Positions 11,540 through 23,081 of a stretch of DNA of 64,000 bases are shown here, one piece after another. How positions within the stretch are numbered: position 1 is the stretch's first letter; every line of letters starts with the position of its first letter. Origin of the DNA: Glandiceps talaboti. Lineage: Eukaryota > Hemichordata > Enteropneusta > Spengelidae. The stretch is taken from assembly GCF_964340395.1 (NCBI RefSeq), contig NC_135566.1, forward strand, positions 11,561,001 through 11,625,000. The letters are read 5' to 3'. Made by a program: the position numbers and the translations under genes. The notes beneath the pieces were generated by a model. The model did not search any database and was not told the origin of the DNA. It saw only the letters and a list, made by a program, of their open reading frames with translations.

Positions 11540-13210
11540 AGTGGTTTATTTAGAATTAAGTTAAGCTAGACTATATAACTGGTTATGTATAAACTGCCTT
11601 CTATCTGTATGTGTGATTTATAGAGTCTAAAAGCTTACACAAAGCCAATGTCTATATGAAATGTATGTACAAATTGAGTTTAATATGGCATTGTATACAA
11701 GATAGTGTTTTGGGGGGTTTTAGCATATGTAACATTCTTCATTGGATCTATGTAATAATTTGTGTACTTATAAAATACAGTAAAGAGGATAATTTGCCAT
11801 ACTCTGGGATGTAATTTGACTGATTTTTACTACCCCACCCCCCACCCCCATGCCCACAAACACATAACGTTATAACCAGCCCTACCGTTCTAACAAACCG
11901 TGATAAACAAAATATGCATGTAGTATAGTTTGTATTTTATGATATGTAAATTCAAGAAATCAAACCACATTGAGAATATATATCAAGTTGATTTATTATC
12001 ACTTTATTAACAAGCTGTTACTATTATATACAATACATTTAATATCACGACAATGACAACTTGACGTCTCTATAAGCCTAGCGAATCAAATATACAGTAT
12101 ATTGCTTGATAAGGCATATTTAACGTACAAACCAAGTTGTACAAGCTCGAACAAAAATACGAAATTTATACCCTAACAATTCTATCTCACGACAAAGTGT
12201 GTCTATGTCATTGGTTGTGCGATGTTCAAAATATGACTTCTTCTTTTTTAAATCTAGCAGGCTGAGCTGTGATTATATTTATTGCCCAATTATGTATTTC
12301 TTCTTTCAGCCTGAGAATTCATTCGAGGGGCAGTTTTGTCATAAACTCAGCTTCAGTAAGGCCCCCTAAGTCACTCTTATTCCTTGGCTGAACGAAGAGA
12401 AAAATGAATTTGTTGAATTAACATTGATTAGGCCCACTATATATGACGACTAGAACTGGAAAGAAAAATCGAGGATATAATATCTAATAGTACTTCATAA
12501 ACATAACAATACTAGATTAAATCAAATTGGATTTGCTGTATTCCTGTATTTGTAAAATTGGGAACTTGCAATCCAGACTGAGCATGCTCAGACGCAAAGG
12601 ACTATGGGATTATATGTGGTTATCGTGATACCTAATCTGGAGCTACCGATAAAATAAACCTCCCACAATGCATGGTCAGGGTAACTATCAAATGATTATA
12701 TGTGGTTACAAACAATGTAACAATATTGTTTATAATATTGATTGATTAGTATTTATTATCACATTTCCCACGATGGAATATTCAACATGGCGGGATTGTA
12801 AGTTCTCTACTGAGAGAATGTTATAATGCGCCTCTTTGTTAACTTGTGTAATATGCTACACAACCAGGATTAATACCATTGGTTGCTTATTATCGACTTT
12901 AAAATTGATGATTTATGAAATGACTATGAAATGACTATAACCGGGTGATATCGAGAGTTCATACATTTTAAATTCCGTTTAATATCCTCACATACGTTCA
13001 CCAGGTTGGTAAAACAGTAATTATTTAGCTCTTGTATGATCTAGTCATCGTCACTACGCCGCCTAGTGGTACACCTAGCAAACGGACATGTACAGTTCGA
13101 CAAAGCATGTCGATCTGAACAAAGGCGAAACGTTACTGGTAAGATATTAAGACCTTTAAATTTAGTCGTGCACGTGATAAAAAAAAAAGTAATTATGACT
13201 AAATTTCTTT
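11540..13210. other. Convergent intergenic region with minus-strand poly(A) signals
   Basis: Two TTTATT blocks at 11992-11997 and 12003-12008 read AATAAA on the minus strand and could end the first otopetrin-like transcript, giving a 3' UTR of about 1.2 kb. TGAGCATGCTCA near 12580 is a 12-bp palindrome. AACATGGCGGGA near 12786 resembles a YY1 site. No gene recognised. Confidence 0.45.
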
Positions 13211-15439
13211 TTAGTTTTGTTGGTATGTATATTTTCTGTACTGAAAAATCAAACCGAATGATGTGAGAATTGATTGGAGGTGAAAGTAAAGAACACTTGG
13301 AAGGGTGAGGGAACTGATGACAAACCAACCAATCTCGCCATAGAATATTTTTTGCATAGTGGAGAGACAGAAATATGGACTCACAGTGAAGAAACTGTGT
13401 AATAGCCACATTGCAGTGTTACTGATGACAATAAATGTTAATAGCGTAGTTAAAATAGCTACCAACACCATAGATCTATGTCGTTGGTGCTTGTCACATG
13501 CGAAGTTCGAAATAAGAAGAGTCGTTTGGAGGTACGTTACGATTATCGACAGGACTGTCTCAGCCAGTATCAGACTAGGCAAACCTTCCATGAAGCACTG
13601 GTTTCCGTTGTCAGCGCCAATATTTGAGATCGCAGAGAAGGCGCAAAACGATTGGTGTAGAAAGACACCAAACGCTGATATTAGTAAGAAAATGTCTTGT
13701 GGATGAAGCTTTGAAATATTGTAGCCATCGCTATCTTTACCAAAGATGTGAAAGAAGACCCAGCAACAGATGATTACAAGGATAAAGAGCACGGTCTTGC
13801 AACTGTAGTAAGCGTAGATATAAGTACGTACAACAGAAATATCACAAGTCGTGTTGAAATGTCTACCGAGACAGGTAACGTCGTGAACGACATTGGTTTG
13901 GCACTGACTCGTTAGAATAATGGCAAAAATTAGCATTGAAATACTAAATAGAAACCCGACAATAATTCCAGTGATCTTGAGCGAGTTAAGACACAACTGC
14001 TCACACCGCGAGTGATGGCATACAGTTTCTTCTTCATAGCTGTTGTGTAGTGTTCCGTAATTTTGTTCTCGTTTTCTTTTAAAAGCCTCTTTTCGGGCTA
14101 TTTTCTGACCTGAATGTTTAGCCATAGTTCCAGTTGTAGGGTTGAACACAACCTCATATACGTTAGTTTCGTCGTCATCCGCGGAAAAGGTTGTGTGTTC
14201 TATTTCCTCCTCCACGTCCTCGTAGATGTTGTCATCACATGGTGTTAGTCTCGGTTTAGGGTAGAAGTATTCAGTATATTCGGGGTTTTGGTTCGCCTCT
14301 AACGTCGTGTATGGTGAAACGATCTCGTAATCTGTTCCAACAGATTTAGGTGAGCCGTGCGCGTGTCCCGGACGATCTGTGCGTTCAACGGTGGCTTTCA
14401 CTTGTGTTGCGTTCGGAGTATATGTATAACTACCAGGTATATGAACAGTTTTCTTATCCTTGGACCTCTCGAATGTCTTGTCTGTTGATACGCCTGACAC
14501 ACCACCACCACCACCACCACCAGTATCTGAAGAGTCATCGGTGTTCCCGAGGAGATGTTTACGTTCGTGGTCTATGAAAAGTTTTCGTTTTGCTTTTGAA
14601 GACCGTCGTCTGGATTGGTCAGTTTCTCTACGTAGTGAGGTGTCTCTACGCAGAGGAGGATCTCCCATCCTTGCCCAACATTCATAGAGAAAACTGGCGA
14701 CGAGAATGAGAAATTGCATCGCAAAGAGAACAAGGAATATTTCCACGTTGTTTGGAAATTTTGTCAGATTTTGGCTTGCATCGATGGAGTTGGCATCAAG
14801 TGAGCTATATTTATCAACGAAGACTGTGAGGTACGAAAATATCACCGTACATGCCAGGAGTATGATAATGTATCGTAAGGACAGTCGGTTCTTTAAGACG
14901 GTAGTGCTGTACACGTAAATGAAAATAACCAAGAGAACGGTGAACGGCACTTGTAAGCAGTAAAAGATTTTAAAAGTTATTTCAGCTGAGTAGGCGTAAT
15001 AGAAATGATAATGAAAATGATGGTATGCACCAACTAGATGAAACGATATACAACCAAGTCCAATCAACGCACAACATAACGGTAGCAACCTGGCTCTCAC
15101 TGGGTCTCGAAAATTCACTTCGGTTCCAGATCTCTGTCGGATTCCACGATCTAGCTCTTCTTTATTATAAACCCAATAGCCTCTCTTTAGAACAATGATC
15201 ACCAATGTTAGCATAGACAGCAATACCGTGACTATAGTGATTATGGGTAACACTGTCCCAATGCTTGGATATACACTGCGTTGCAGTTTGAACAATTGGC
15301 AAATTGTCAAGGAGATACCAATACTCATCATCAGAAAAGCTAAAAGAACCGCTGAGATCGATCCATCTGTCATTCGTCTTCGCCTTTCGGGTGACGCAGT
15401 CGACCCTAGAGTCAGGGGTCGGATCAGAAATTTCACCAT
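13211..15439 (-). CDS. Otopetrin-like multi-pass membrane protein 1
   Basis: One uninterrupted 742-codon frame, ATG at 15439, stop at 13211. Otopetrins are proton-selective channels with twelve membrane helices. About twelve hydrophobic segments are visible: residues ~27-50, 61-84, 118-138, 156-177, 187-205, 232-255, then after a long soluble loop ~487-509, 537-560, 572-592, 606-626, 643-663 and 688-712. The N-terminal RPLT-x-G-S ... DG-x-ISA segment is shared with the next paralogue, and the sixth helix ends in YECWARM like YEMWASV there. The middle loop (~256-485) is unusually long and charged, with seven consecutive glycines from a CCA/CCG tract at 14503-14522. The C-terminal helix is the most divergent of the three (the FRFHS motif is replaced by YFHLQS), so channel function is inferred. 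Confidence 0.72.
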   Translation of the reverse strand: MVKFLIRPLTLGSTASPERRRRMTDGSISAVLLAFLMMSIGISLTICQLFKLQRSVYPSIGTVLPIITIVTVLLSMLTLVIIVLKRGYWVYNKEELDRGIRQRSGTEVNFRDPVRARLLPLCCALIGLGCISFHLVGAYHHFHYHFYYAYSAEITFKIFYCLQVPFTVLLVIFIYVYSTTVLKNRLSLRYIIILLACTVIFSYLTVFVDKYSSLDANSIDASQNLTKFPNNVEIFLVLFAMQFLILVASFLYECWARMGDPPLRRDTSLRRETDQSRRRSSKAKRKLFIDHERKHLLGNTDDSSDTGGGGGGGVSGVSTDKTFERSKDKKTVHIPGSYTYTPNATQVKATVERTDRPGHAHGSPKSVGTDYEIVSPYTTLEANQNPEYTEYFYPKPRLTPCDDNIYEDVEEEIEHTTFSADDDETNVYEVVFNPTTGTMAKHSGQKIARKEAFKRKREQNYGTLHNSYEEETVCHHSRCEQLCLNSLKITGIIVGFLFSISMLIFAIILTSQCQTNVVHDVTCLGRHFNTTCDISVVRTYIYAYYSCKTVLFILVIICCWVFFHIFGKDSDGYNISKLHPQDIFLLISAFGVFLHQSFCAFSAISNIGADNGNQCFMEGLPSLILAETVLSIIVTYLQTTLLISNFACDKHQRHRSMVLVAILTTLLTFIVISNTAMWLLHSFFTVSPYFCLSTMQKIFYGEIGWFVISSLTLPSVLYFHLQSILTSFGLIFQYRKYTYQQN

Positions 15440-15450
15440 CTCTGCTAAAA
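15440..15450 (-). promoter_or_regulatory. Candidate 5' UTR splice acceptor (NAGNAG) just before the ATG
   Basis: Read on the minus strand the bases are TTTCTTTTAGCAG|AG then ATG. A pyrimidine tract and a tandem TAG/CAG acceptor end two to five bases before the start codon, so a non-coding first exon probably lies upstream. Confidence 0.5.
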
Positions 15451-15849
15451 GAAATTTAAAATAAAGCAGAATTAAGACATGTTGACGATACCAATCGTTG
15501 TCATTAAAATCTTAATATTGTCTGTCGACATCTTCCATGGACATGAAAATGGAAGGTACACAATTTCAAGAAAAATATATATCGGAGTCGATGATAATAT
15601 TTCAACGAAGTCGATGGTAATAATATTAAAAATGAATCCTTTGGTATCTGTCAGGTGCTTCAAATAAACTGTATATGCCTTGTTGTTATTACCGCAGTCT
15701 CGTGACTTTTAGTAATCACGGATCATGTGCTGTGTCATTTGAATGGAATGGAATACAGTACAATAGAGTCTTTCACATGATTTCATTCACTTATGAGAGG
15801 TCGCCCTTCAACCTTCATTGTATTATCCAACCTATTCGTGCGTCCTCCG

Positions 15850-16095
15850 TTTACCCTAGACTAGCCCGATGGTCGTTTTACGACAGTGACCTAACCTCTA
15901 TATAGTAGCATGGTGGTTTTACGACAATATCCTAACCTCCCTAGAGTAATCTGGTAGTTTTACGACAATGTCCTAACCTCTATATAGTAGCATACGACAA
16001 TGACCTAACCTCCCTAGAGTAACCTGGTGGTTTTACGACAATGTCCTAACCTCCCTAGAGTAACCTGGTGGTTTTACGACAATGTCCTAACCTCA
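15850..16095. repeat. Minisatellite, unit about 43 bp
   Basis: Five to six copies of GGTTTTACGACAATGTCC then TAACCTCCCTAGAGTAACCT, with alternating TATATAGTAGCAT and CCCTAGAGTAACC variants, upstream of otopetrin-like gene 1. Confidence 0.88.
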
Positions 16096-18579
16096 AAACC
16101 CCTCTTCTATTTTTATTATACGATACAATATGACAAGAGGCAAATTTTGAAATAATGAGTTAATGTATGATATAGCACTGTTTGAATGGACCAATAATCA
16201 ATATAATTAACACGGTGTTGATAGTAACGAAGTGGTATATAAGTGGTCTTAAGTGATTGGAATTCTCGTCTACCATGCAAATACTCGAACAATGGATCAA
16301 TTCCTGCTGTACCGAAAATGTGAACTAAAATTGTACAACTCACAAGGGTTAAAACTATGCTCAACAAGTTGACGACAACAGTTTGAAACAATTCCTGCGC
16401 AACGTAGCAGGAATGTATATATGACTGCGCAACCAAAATAGCCGTTCATGCCTTAGAGACCGTATACGATTTAATGCCAACTTGATGCATTGTACACTCG
16501 CCTTTCTTTATTGATAGTTCACGTACATATCGGATTGGTCGTTGAACGCTAGCATAATTTCACATTCTAAGGCTTTTATCCAGTCTAATTTCTTCAGTTT
16601 TAGCGTGTTTGTAAACACCGGATATCTAGTATGAATGTATATCATATCAGCTGACGAAACTGGTACCCAGTGAGTTATATTTTTGGTATAAATAATCATA
16701 CTTCCATATTTACAGGGTCTGACTTGACTTGAAAATTGGACTGGTCGTATGTTCATGCACTTAGTTTGGACTACAAGTGAGAGTTCAAACAACACAACGT
16801 CGACATTGGTAACACATACAGGTTACTGAAGAGTTTAAATCAACACATTGTTGTGTCTGCACACAGCTGAAACCCAGTCACGAGATTTCGTTTCACTACA
16901 GCAATGTGTTGAAATATGGAGTACACCATTGAAGGTATTCTAAATCTACACAACTACCAAGTATAGCGACTAACCTGTACTCCTCCTCGGTACCTTCCAA
17001 CGCAGAATACTATTATTTAGGACTGACAACACATCAGACACGACACCGTCGAAACACTTTAATATAAAGTCGGGGATATCCAATGACAGCACGACATGGT
17101 GGCTATGAGTATGGCGTATATGTGCAATTCACGACAGTTCAACAAACTCGCAAACAACAGTACTCTCCCCAACTTTCGATGAAAGGTCAAACGGGTCACT
17201 CGTGACAATTCATATGCATATGGAACACGATTACAGGCATACAGCACCAGGCAAGCATAGCAATGAACATAAAAGTACGGGAAGGTACGTAACGAGGTAC
17301 TACGCGTATTGTTGATTTTTGGACCCATGTATGAATTTGGATTCAAATATCTGTTTTTGGCAATCCGTGAATAATCAAATGTACATGATTTAGGAATAAC
17401 TTGTTATAAATTATCATATATTTTATGTTATGTTGATCATTTCAATGGCATATCAAACACTTACATGTGTATGTACACGATTGCACCAGTCTGTGGCTAA
17501 GTCTGTTCGTAAATGTAGCCGCCGGGGTCGATACAGTACGGTGGTCTGACGGGGACCGTCATTGTCCCCGATGACGTCACAAGTGTGACCTCTTTTCTTG
17601 TATTAAATACAAGGTCGACAAGTTCCCAGGTTGTAATAAACAGTCATTTAAACAGACTTGGTTGATTGTCATAGCAACCGCAATAACTACATGTAGGAAA
17701 GATTTTGGTATTTGTGAGTTTTGTGCTTTTCGGACTCATGATTAGAATCGTGGCACAAGGGGGGGGGGGGTCATAGCAACAACTAGGCATTCACACTTGA
17801 GAACCGACATTAGCCTGAACACACCTCTCCCAACACTCATCCAGCAAAAATACACAAATCTACCAATCGAACAATCGTCATTTTATTTTTGAAATCCTTT
17901 TTATTCATTTATTGGGGTTCGACATAATTTCTTACTATCATAAAAGCAATGAAATTAGTAAAATTCCGACGAGTCACCGTTGTGTTATTTCATGAATTCG
18001 CCCTTAGCATGGGGGTTTGTTTGTTTATTTGTTTGTTGAGTCCAACGAAAGACTGACTGTATATTGTAAAACATACTCAGTGATACTAATAGATAGTGAT
18101 TACACAAAGACTAAAATGAACACTGTATTCACCAACATGAAGTGAAAAAAAAAACACTTTTGTCTTGATTATTTTGTTCTTTGTCTTTGGATTTCTGATA
18201 TTCTGATATTAAGTACAATGTTGAGTACACAAATATATTTTTACTCTACTCACTATAGAGATATGAATGGTCTGAGATTTTTATCAACCCCTCTCCCGTT
18301 CCCCTCAAAAAGTTTCTTTTTGTTTTTCAAGACCTGTTTAATGAGTACCAACTTTGAGATATTATTTACAATCACGTCTAAGGAATGCGTTTGGAGGAGT
18401 GTCTCTTTCCTTCTAAGTTAAAATATCAACTTTTACGGTTTCTCCCCCAGATTTATACCAACGAGCTGAAAGGATCCATAAAGAACAAAAAAAAAAGATT
18501 TTCTCGATGCAATAAAACTATATACTTCATGGAAATTATCAAAAAGTTGAAAAAATTTAGAAAATTGGCAGTCTCTTTT
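16096..18579. other. Spacer between otopetrin-like genes 1 and 2
   Basis: No supported gene. A perfect CRE palindrome TGACGTCA lies at 17572-17579, next to an inverted repeat GGGGACcgtcattGTCCCC (17551-17569). A minus-strand donor-like GTAAGT lies at 17458-17463. Together they could be the promoter and first exon of gene 1. A G11 run lies near 17760. Confidence 0.4.
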
Positions 18580-20693
18580 CTACACAACTATCACTTCGCG
18601 ATCTTCCCAACCTCCTTTGAATATCATATAGATTTCGTAACATATGAAGAGAGAGTGAAAACGATAAAATGTTGCCATGGGTAACGATACATTATAAATA
18701 ACGAACCACACATAGTCTTGGAAAAACCACGACTGTACAGGTGATAGGTTCAATACAGGATTGACCTCGAAAAAGCTATTGAGTGTCCAAATCGCGAAGT
18801 TACACACTGCAGTGTATGTGATACCTTCAACGAATCCGAATGCTGGTTGCTAGGACGATGACGTAGAGCTGTTATCAGGAGTGTCGTCTGCAACCATGCG
18901 GCTAGCATCGTCAGAATTGCTTCTAAAAATATCAAAACTGGGAGGACTGGTGGAAAACATTCTCTGAAATTTTCATGAAAACTGCCTATCGCTGCCATCA
19001 TGCTAAACATATGATAAAGAACAACACCAGACACGGTCAGCAAAAGTAAAATATCATTGCCCGTTAGATATATACTGAATTTATAGACGTGCTCTTCCAT
19101 TTCTTTGTAACAAAACAAGCAAGCAATACTAAGCGATGTTAAAAACAATAGTTTGTAACAGTAAAAAAAGTACAAAGTTGAATCTGCGGTTTGGAAGTTA
19201 TCATTAATACTATCAACTGTTAGTATTAATGCTAATGTTATTAAGATGATACTCAACACTATACCAAGTACAAGTCCACAACTACCAGAAATGGAAGTTT
19301 GTCTATAGGTGTATGTAAGGTCATCGAGTTCCGCACGACGGGCTCTTGAAAATGTCCCATACCTAGACTGTTTATTGCAGGTAACATCTGTGACATTGTC
19401 AATAGTCAACATATTTAGGGAAGGTAATGATGAACATTTCCTCAAGTGTAACTGAGGCTGCGTACTAGAGGTTTCCCGATCACGATCGTCTTTTTCAAAT
19501 ATGGCGTCACCACCTTCTGTTTCATCATGCCCTCGTAGAAGCTCTCGTTTCTCCGAATCCTCTCTGTGCTGCCTTCCCTTTCGTTTTTGTCTCTTTGCCA
19601 TTTGCTTCGTTCTTGCTGCAGTGTCATTTTTAACAGATGCCCACATTTCATATAAGACACCCGCTGCAAGGAGAGAAAATTCCAAGAGAAACGGGTGCAT
19701 GAATGCTGCAGCGTATTTCATAAACTTATGGAATGGGGTAGAATATGTCAAACACAAACGTGTGTGTTCATCCATAGTTGCTGGTCTTAAATCTGTCCAG
19801 TTCGGGAAATCGGGAATCATGGGGTCGATACTCACTTTATAAGTTACAAATGGACCGTCATCTGGGTCTGAACAATTCGGAAGCGTTCGATGATCGGTTG
19901 AACGTACATGTTGACCAAAATCTTGTATAAAGTTAGTCAACCACAGTAGCACACACGCTGTCATTAGAAATAGAATCGAATATCGAAATCGCGTTCTGTT
20001 TCGAAACACGGCTCCTTGGAAAATAAAAATGAACCTCATCAAGGAAGCTGTAAAGAACACTCGTGCGACGTGGTATATAACATGTGTGACGAGAGAAGAA
20101 GTGTGGTCTGGGCTATTCTCGCGTGCAACATCCGAGCACTCCATGATATCGTAGACGTCTAGTATAGTAAGACAGATGGTACCACAGCCAAAGATAAATA
20201 TCCCAACAGCGTTTATTGCCTCGGGATGTTCTTTCACATTGCCATTCTCAATTAGATGTTGGCTGCCATGCTCCCCCTCTCCGTCTTCCTCAATCGACCA
20301 TTTTATTTTCCTTCCACCCTTCTTCCACGTGTATTCTCTTCTCCAGCGTTCGCCTACTGTTGGCATGCGATGTCTTGCAAATGTCAAAACTCCCGATCTC
20401 TCCCATTGCTCCCGCTTGTAGAATATCCATACCATAATTACAAGTGCTGTGGTGATGATTATTGTTCTGACGAGTGGAAGTGCCGTCTCAAGGTGATGCA
20501 AATGGTGAGAAGCATGAGAAACCCAGTAACAGACCTGGAGAGCTACACCAAAACACAACAGAAACATCATCACGAGAATAGCAGAGACAAATCCATCTTC
20601 CCTAGGAGGCCTACCATCACCTCGATTTGATAACTTCGTACCGGTTGTTAAGGGACGAGTTAAAAACCATAGTATACGCTTTACACGATTCAT
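18580..20693 (-). pseudogene. Otopetrin-like protein 2, frameshifted near the 3' end
   Basis: ATG at 20693 opens a 647-codon frame with the otopetrin-like layout: RPLTTGTKLS near residue 15, DG-x-VSAIL first helix, a charged loop, FGCG helix, IMEC, VFRNRTRFRYS, and LEFSLLAAGVLYEMWASVK ending the first half. It stops at 18750 in a tail with no membrane character. From about 18840 the -1/+1 frame instead encodes the expected final part (CNFAIWTLNSFFEVNP ... FYRFHSLF) to a stop at 18580-18582. This matches gene 3 (NNLGIWCLDSFLQVNP ... FRFHSFV). The frames must switch between 18849 (a TAG blocks the second frame above this) and 18808. A one-base indel would restore about 700 residues. It is either a young pseudogene, an assembly error, or a shortened protein lacking the last helices. 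Confidence 0.65.
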
Positions 20694-21860
20694 GATGAAA
20701 ATGTAAAACGCGATGAACTTGTCCTGTAAACTGTGGAATGACGATCGCAGACGGTGATATAAACCAAGCGAATACAGTTCAGTAAATACTTAGCTATTGT
20801 TGTATGTTTGGAGCATGTCATGTGACTAGTGATGTGTGAGCTGATTGATTTTTGGAATTTCCAACAATAGTTCACCTGAGCTGATTATGAAAGGGGAATT
20901 CTAATTGGCTTACCGTCAATAAATGTATACAGTTATTGCATTCATGAACCAATGGCAGTAGACGATTGTTAAAACATTCGTCGCTATTTAAAGTGGCGGG
21001 GATTTCTGTGACCTTGTTTGAACTTTCGATTCCTGATTAAACTTAATTGAAAAACCCCTGATTTTTGACAAGCGTGGGGATCAATCAACCTGAGCAAATA
21101 GGGCAACAAAATACAAATCCTGGTCATGAGGCCTACACAGGAAACGACTAAAATATGTTGTATATTGGCAATAGGTACACCCCCACAGTTTTATAAAGCA
21201 TCTGTAAGTGTAAGCTGACTTCACAAAGCAACGGCAATACATTGTAGATCAACATTTTTCTCGTTGGAAATGGAGAGTCCAGTTGGTATGGGGTTTGCGA
21301 AAAAATCCCCAGACGATTGGATTCCAGACTAATTGCCTGTGTGAATTATGGGGGGAGGGGGTGACTTTAAATTGAAGTTTTACTGCACTCCGCAGAGGGG
21401 AAATAAGGACGCACACAGACAAGTAGATTCCAGTGCAAGGCAACTGGTAGGTCAATAGAGGCTGTATGTATGGCGTGGTATTTCAAAAGAACATCTATAT
21501 ATGTAATGGGAATTCCAAAAGCGTATATAATGAACACGGCCACTTGGCCAGTTAGTCATCATCACTAAGGTGTACTAACCCTGTAATTTTCATTCGGACA
21601 AGACAGGTCAAAGTTCCATACGGTAAGGGACCCCACAACCACACGTTAAGGTACCAAGGTGTTGGAATACAGAAATATCTTGTAAAATATCACGTTTTAC
21701 GAGCTAAAAGCTAAGTGTACTCCCCTTCCCGGTATGCGTGATAATCCCTCCACTCCCCATTGAAAAGATTCCGTGCTTACACGTCCTCCTTTTATGACGG
21801 ACAATCATACATTTTCCAGCTCTAAAATTATCCCTGGAATGAAAACACCAAGTAAGGGAC
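20694..21860. other. Upstream region of otopetrin-like gene 2
   Basis: No gene seen. A TATTTAAAG block at 20985-20993 (CTTTAAATA on the minus strand) lies about 290 bases before the gene 2 ATG and is a weak TATA-like candidate. Confidence 0.3.
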
Positions 21861-21960
21861 CCAGTGACTATACATGATTGATAAGTCCTCAAGTTAGTCA
21901 GCAACCAAATATTGGATCAATAAATCCATTCATGAATGATCAATACCACAAAGTGGTTTA

Positions 21961-22152
21961 TCAACCAACCAACCAACCAACCAACCAACTAACCAACCAA
22001 CCAACCAACCAACCAACCAACCGACCGACCAACCAACCAATCTGTAAAAATCAAAGCAGTCAGTCAATTGATCATTTAAATGATAGACAACCACTGAAAT
22101 GGTCATCGCCAATCGATGAAATGATCAATGAATCAACCAATCAACCAACCAG

Positions 22153-22196
<44 letters not shown>

Positions 22197-22283
22197 CCAA
22201 CCAACCAACCAACCAACCAACCAACCAACCAACCAACCAACCTACCTACCTACCTACCAACCAACCAACCAACCAACCAATCA
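21961..22283. repeat. (CCAA)n / (TCAA)n tetranucleotide array
   Basis: Two CCAA blocks and one TCAA block with short unique spacers. The Asn/Gln/Pro/Thr ORF across it is a repeat artefact. Confidence 0.95.
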
Positions 22284-23081
22284 ATCAGTGTATGACGCTA
22301 CATAGCAACCAACCAGCGATACAAACCAGCAATTAAACAAAGGGCGTTCAAATATTGATTTTATTCGACACAGTTTGTTATTGGTTAAAACGGTACAAGG
22401 ATATGCCAGCTTGGTATTCTAAGAAATGACGAGTTGAGGTAATAAACACAGGAAATGTTTACAAGTTACATTGATTATATCACAACATATTTCTAACCTC
22501 CGTAACCATGGTAACACATATATTGTCAGTTTCAACGTATCTATATAGAGTAAAACATTTAGTTTGTTTAAGAACAATTAATTTTAAATCTAAACTACTG
22601 TAACATATAAAGTAATACTATATATTTGACTGTTAATGCATTTTGACTCAAACTAACACACTGACATCGTCCCAATGGATTGAATTGAAAAAAATTATAG
22701 GCTTTTTAGAAAAATAGTATATTAAAACAAAAAACATCGTTTCTCAGCAGAAATCATAATACAGGAACAAAAGTTGATGACTTTAATTATCATTTCACGC
22801 AAGTAGAACATTTTGAGGGATGGGAAACTTTGTTGACGAAGTTGCGATTAAACTAACTAATTTGAACTATAGATTAATAGTTTGTAAACTATCCAAATGA
22901 TAGGAGTTTGATTTAAATAATGTTGACGTTGCTTTAAACTTTTTGCTGACACACAGTGATTCACTCCTATATAGATTAGATCAAGGAGTAGAAAATCTAA
23001 CACAACACGATCACGATTGATTTTTCCTTGATGGAGATTTCAAAGCTAACCACAGTGCTTTTAAGTGAGTTCAGATATCGA
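22284..23081. other. Spacer 3' of otopetrin-like gene 3
   Basis: AT-rich. TTTATT near 22358 gives AATAAA on the minus strand and could serve gene 3. Nothing else recognised. Confidence 0.35.

Noticed and set aside
12787-12798. ATGGCGGGATT followed by gtaagt as a possible first coding exon on the plus strand
   Set aside because: No downstream plus-strand exon of matching phase before the next gene; more likely a chance YY1-like motif.
16116-16795. Two minus-strand ORFs of 95 and 106 codons between otopetrin-like genes
   Set aside because: They look protein-like but have no recognised motif and no consistent splice phase linking them; a stop precedes the first.
21878-22336. 152-codon Asn/Gln/Pro/Thr-rich ORF
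   Set aside because: Created by the CCAA/TCAA tetranucleotide repeat.
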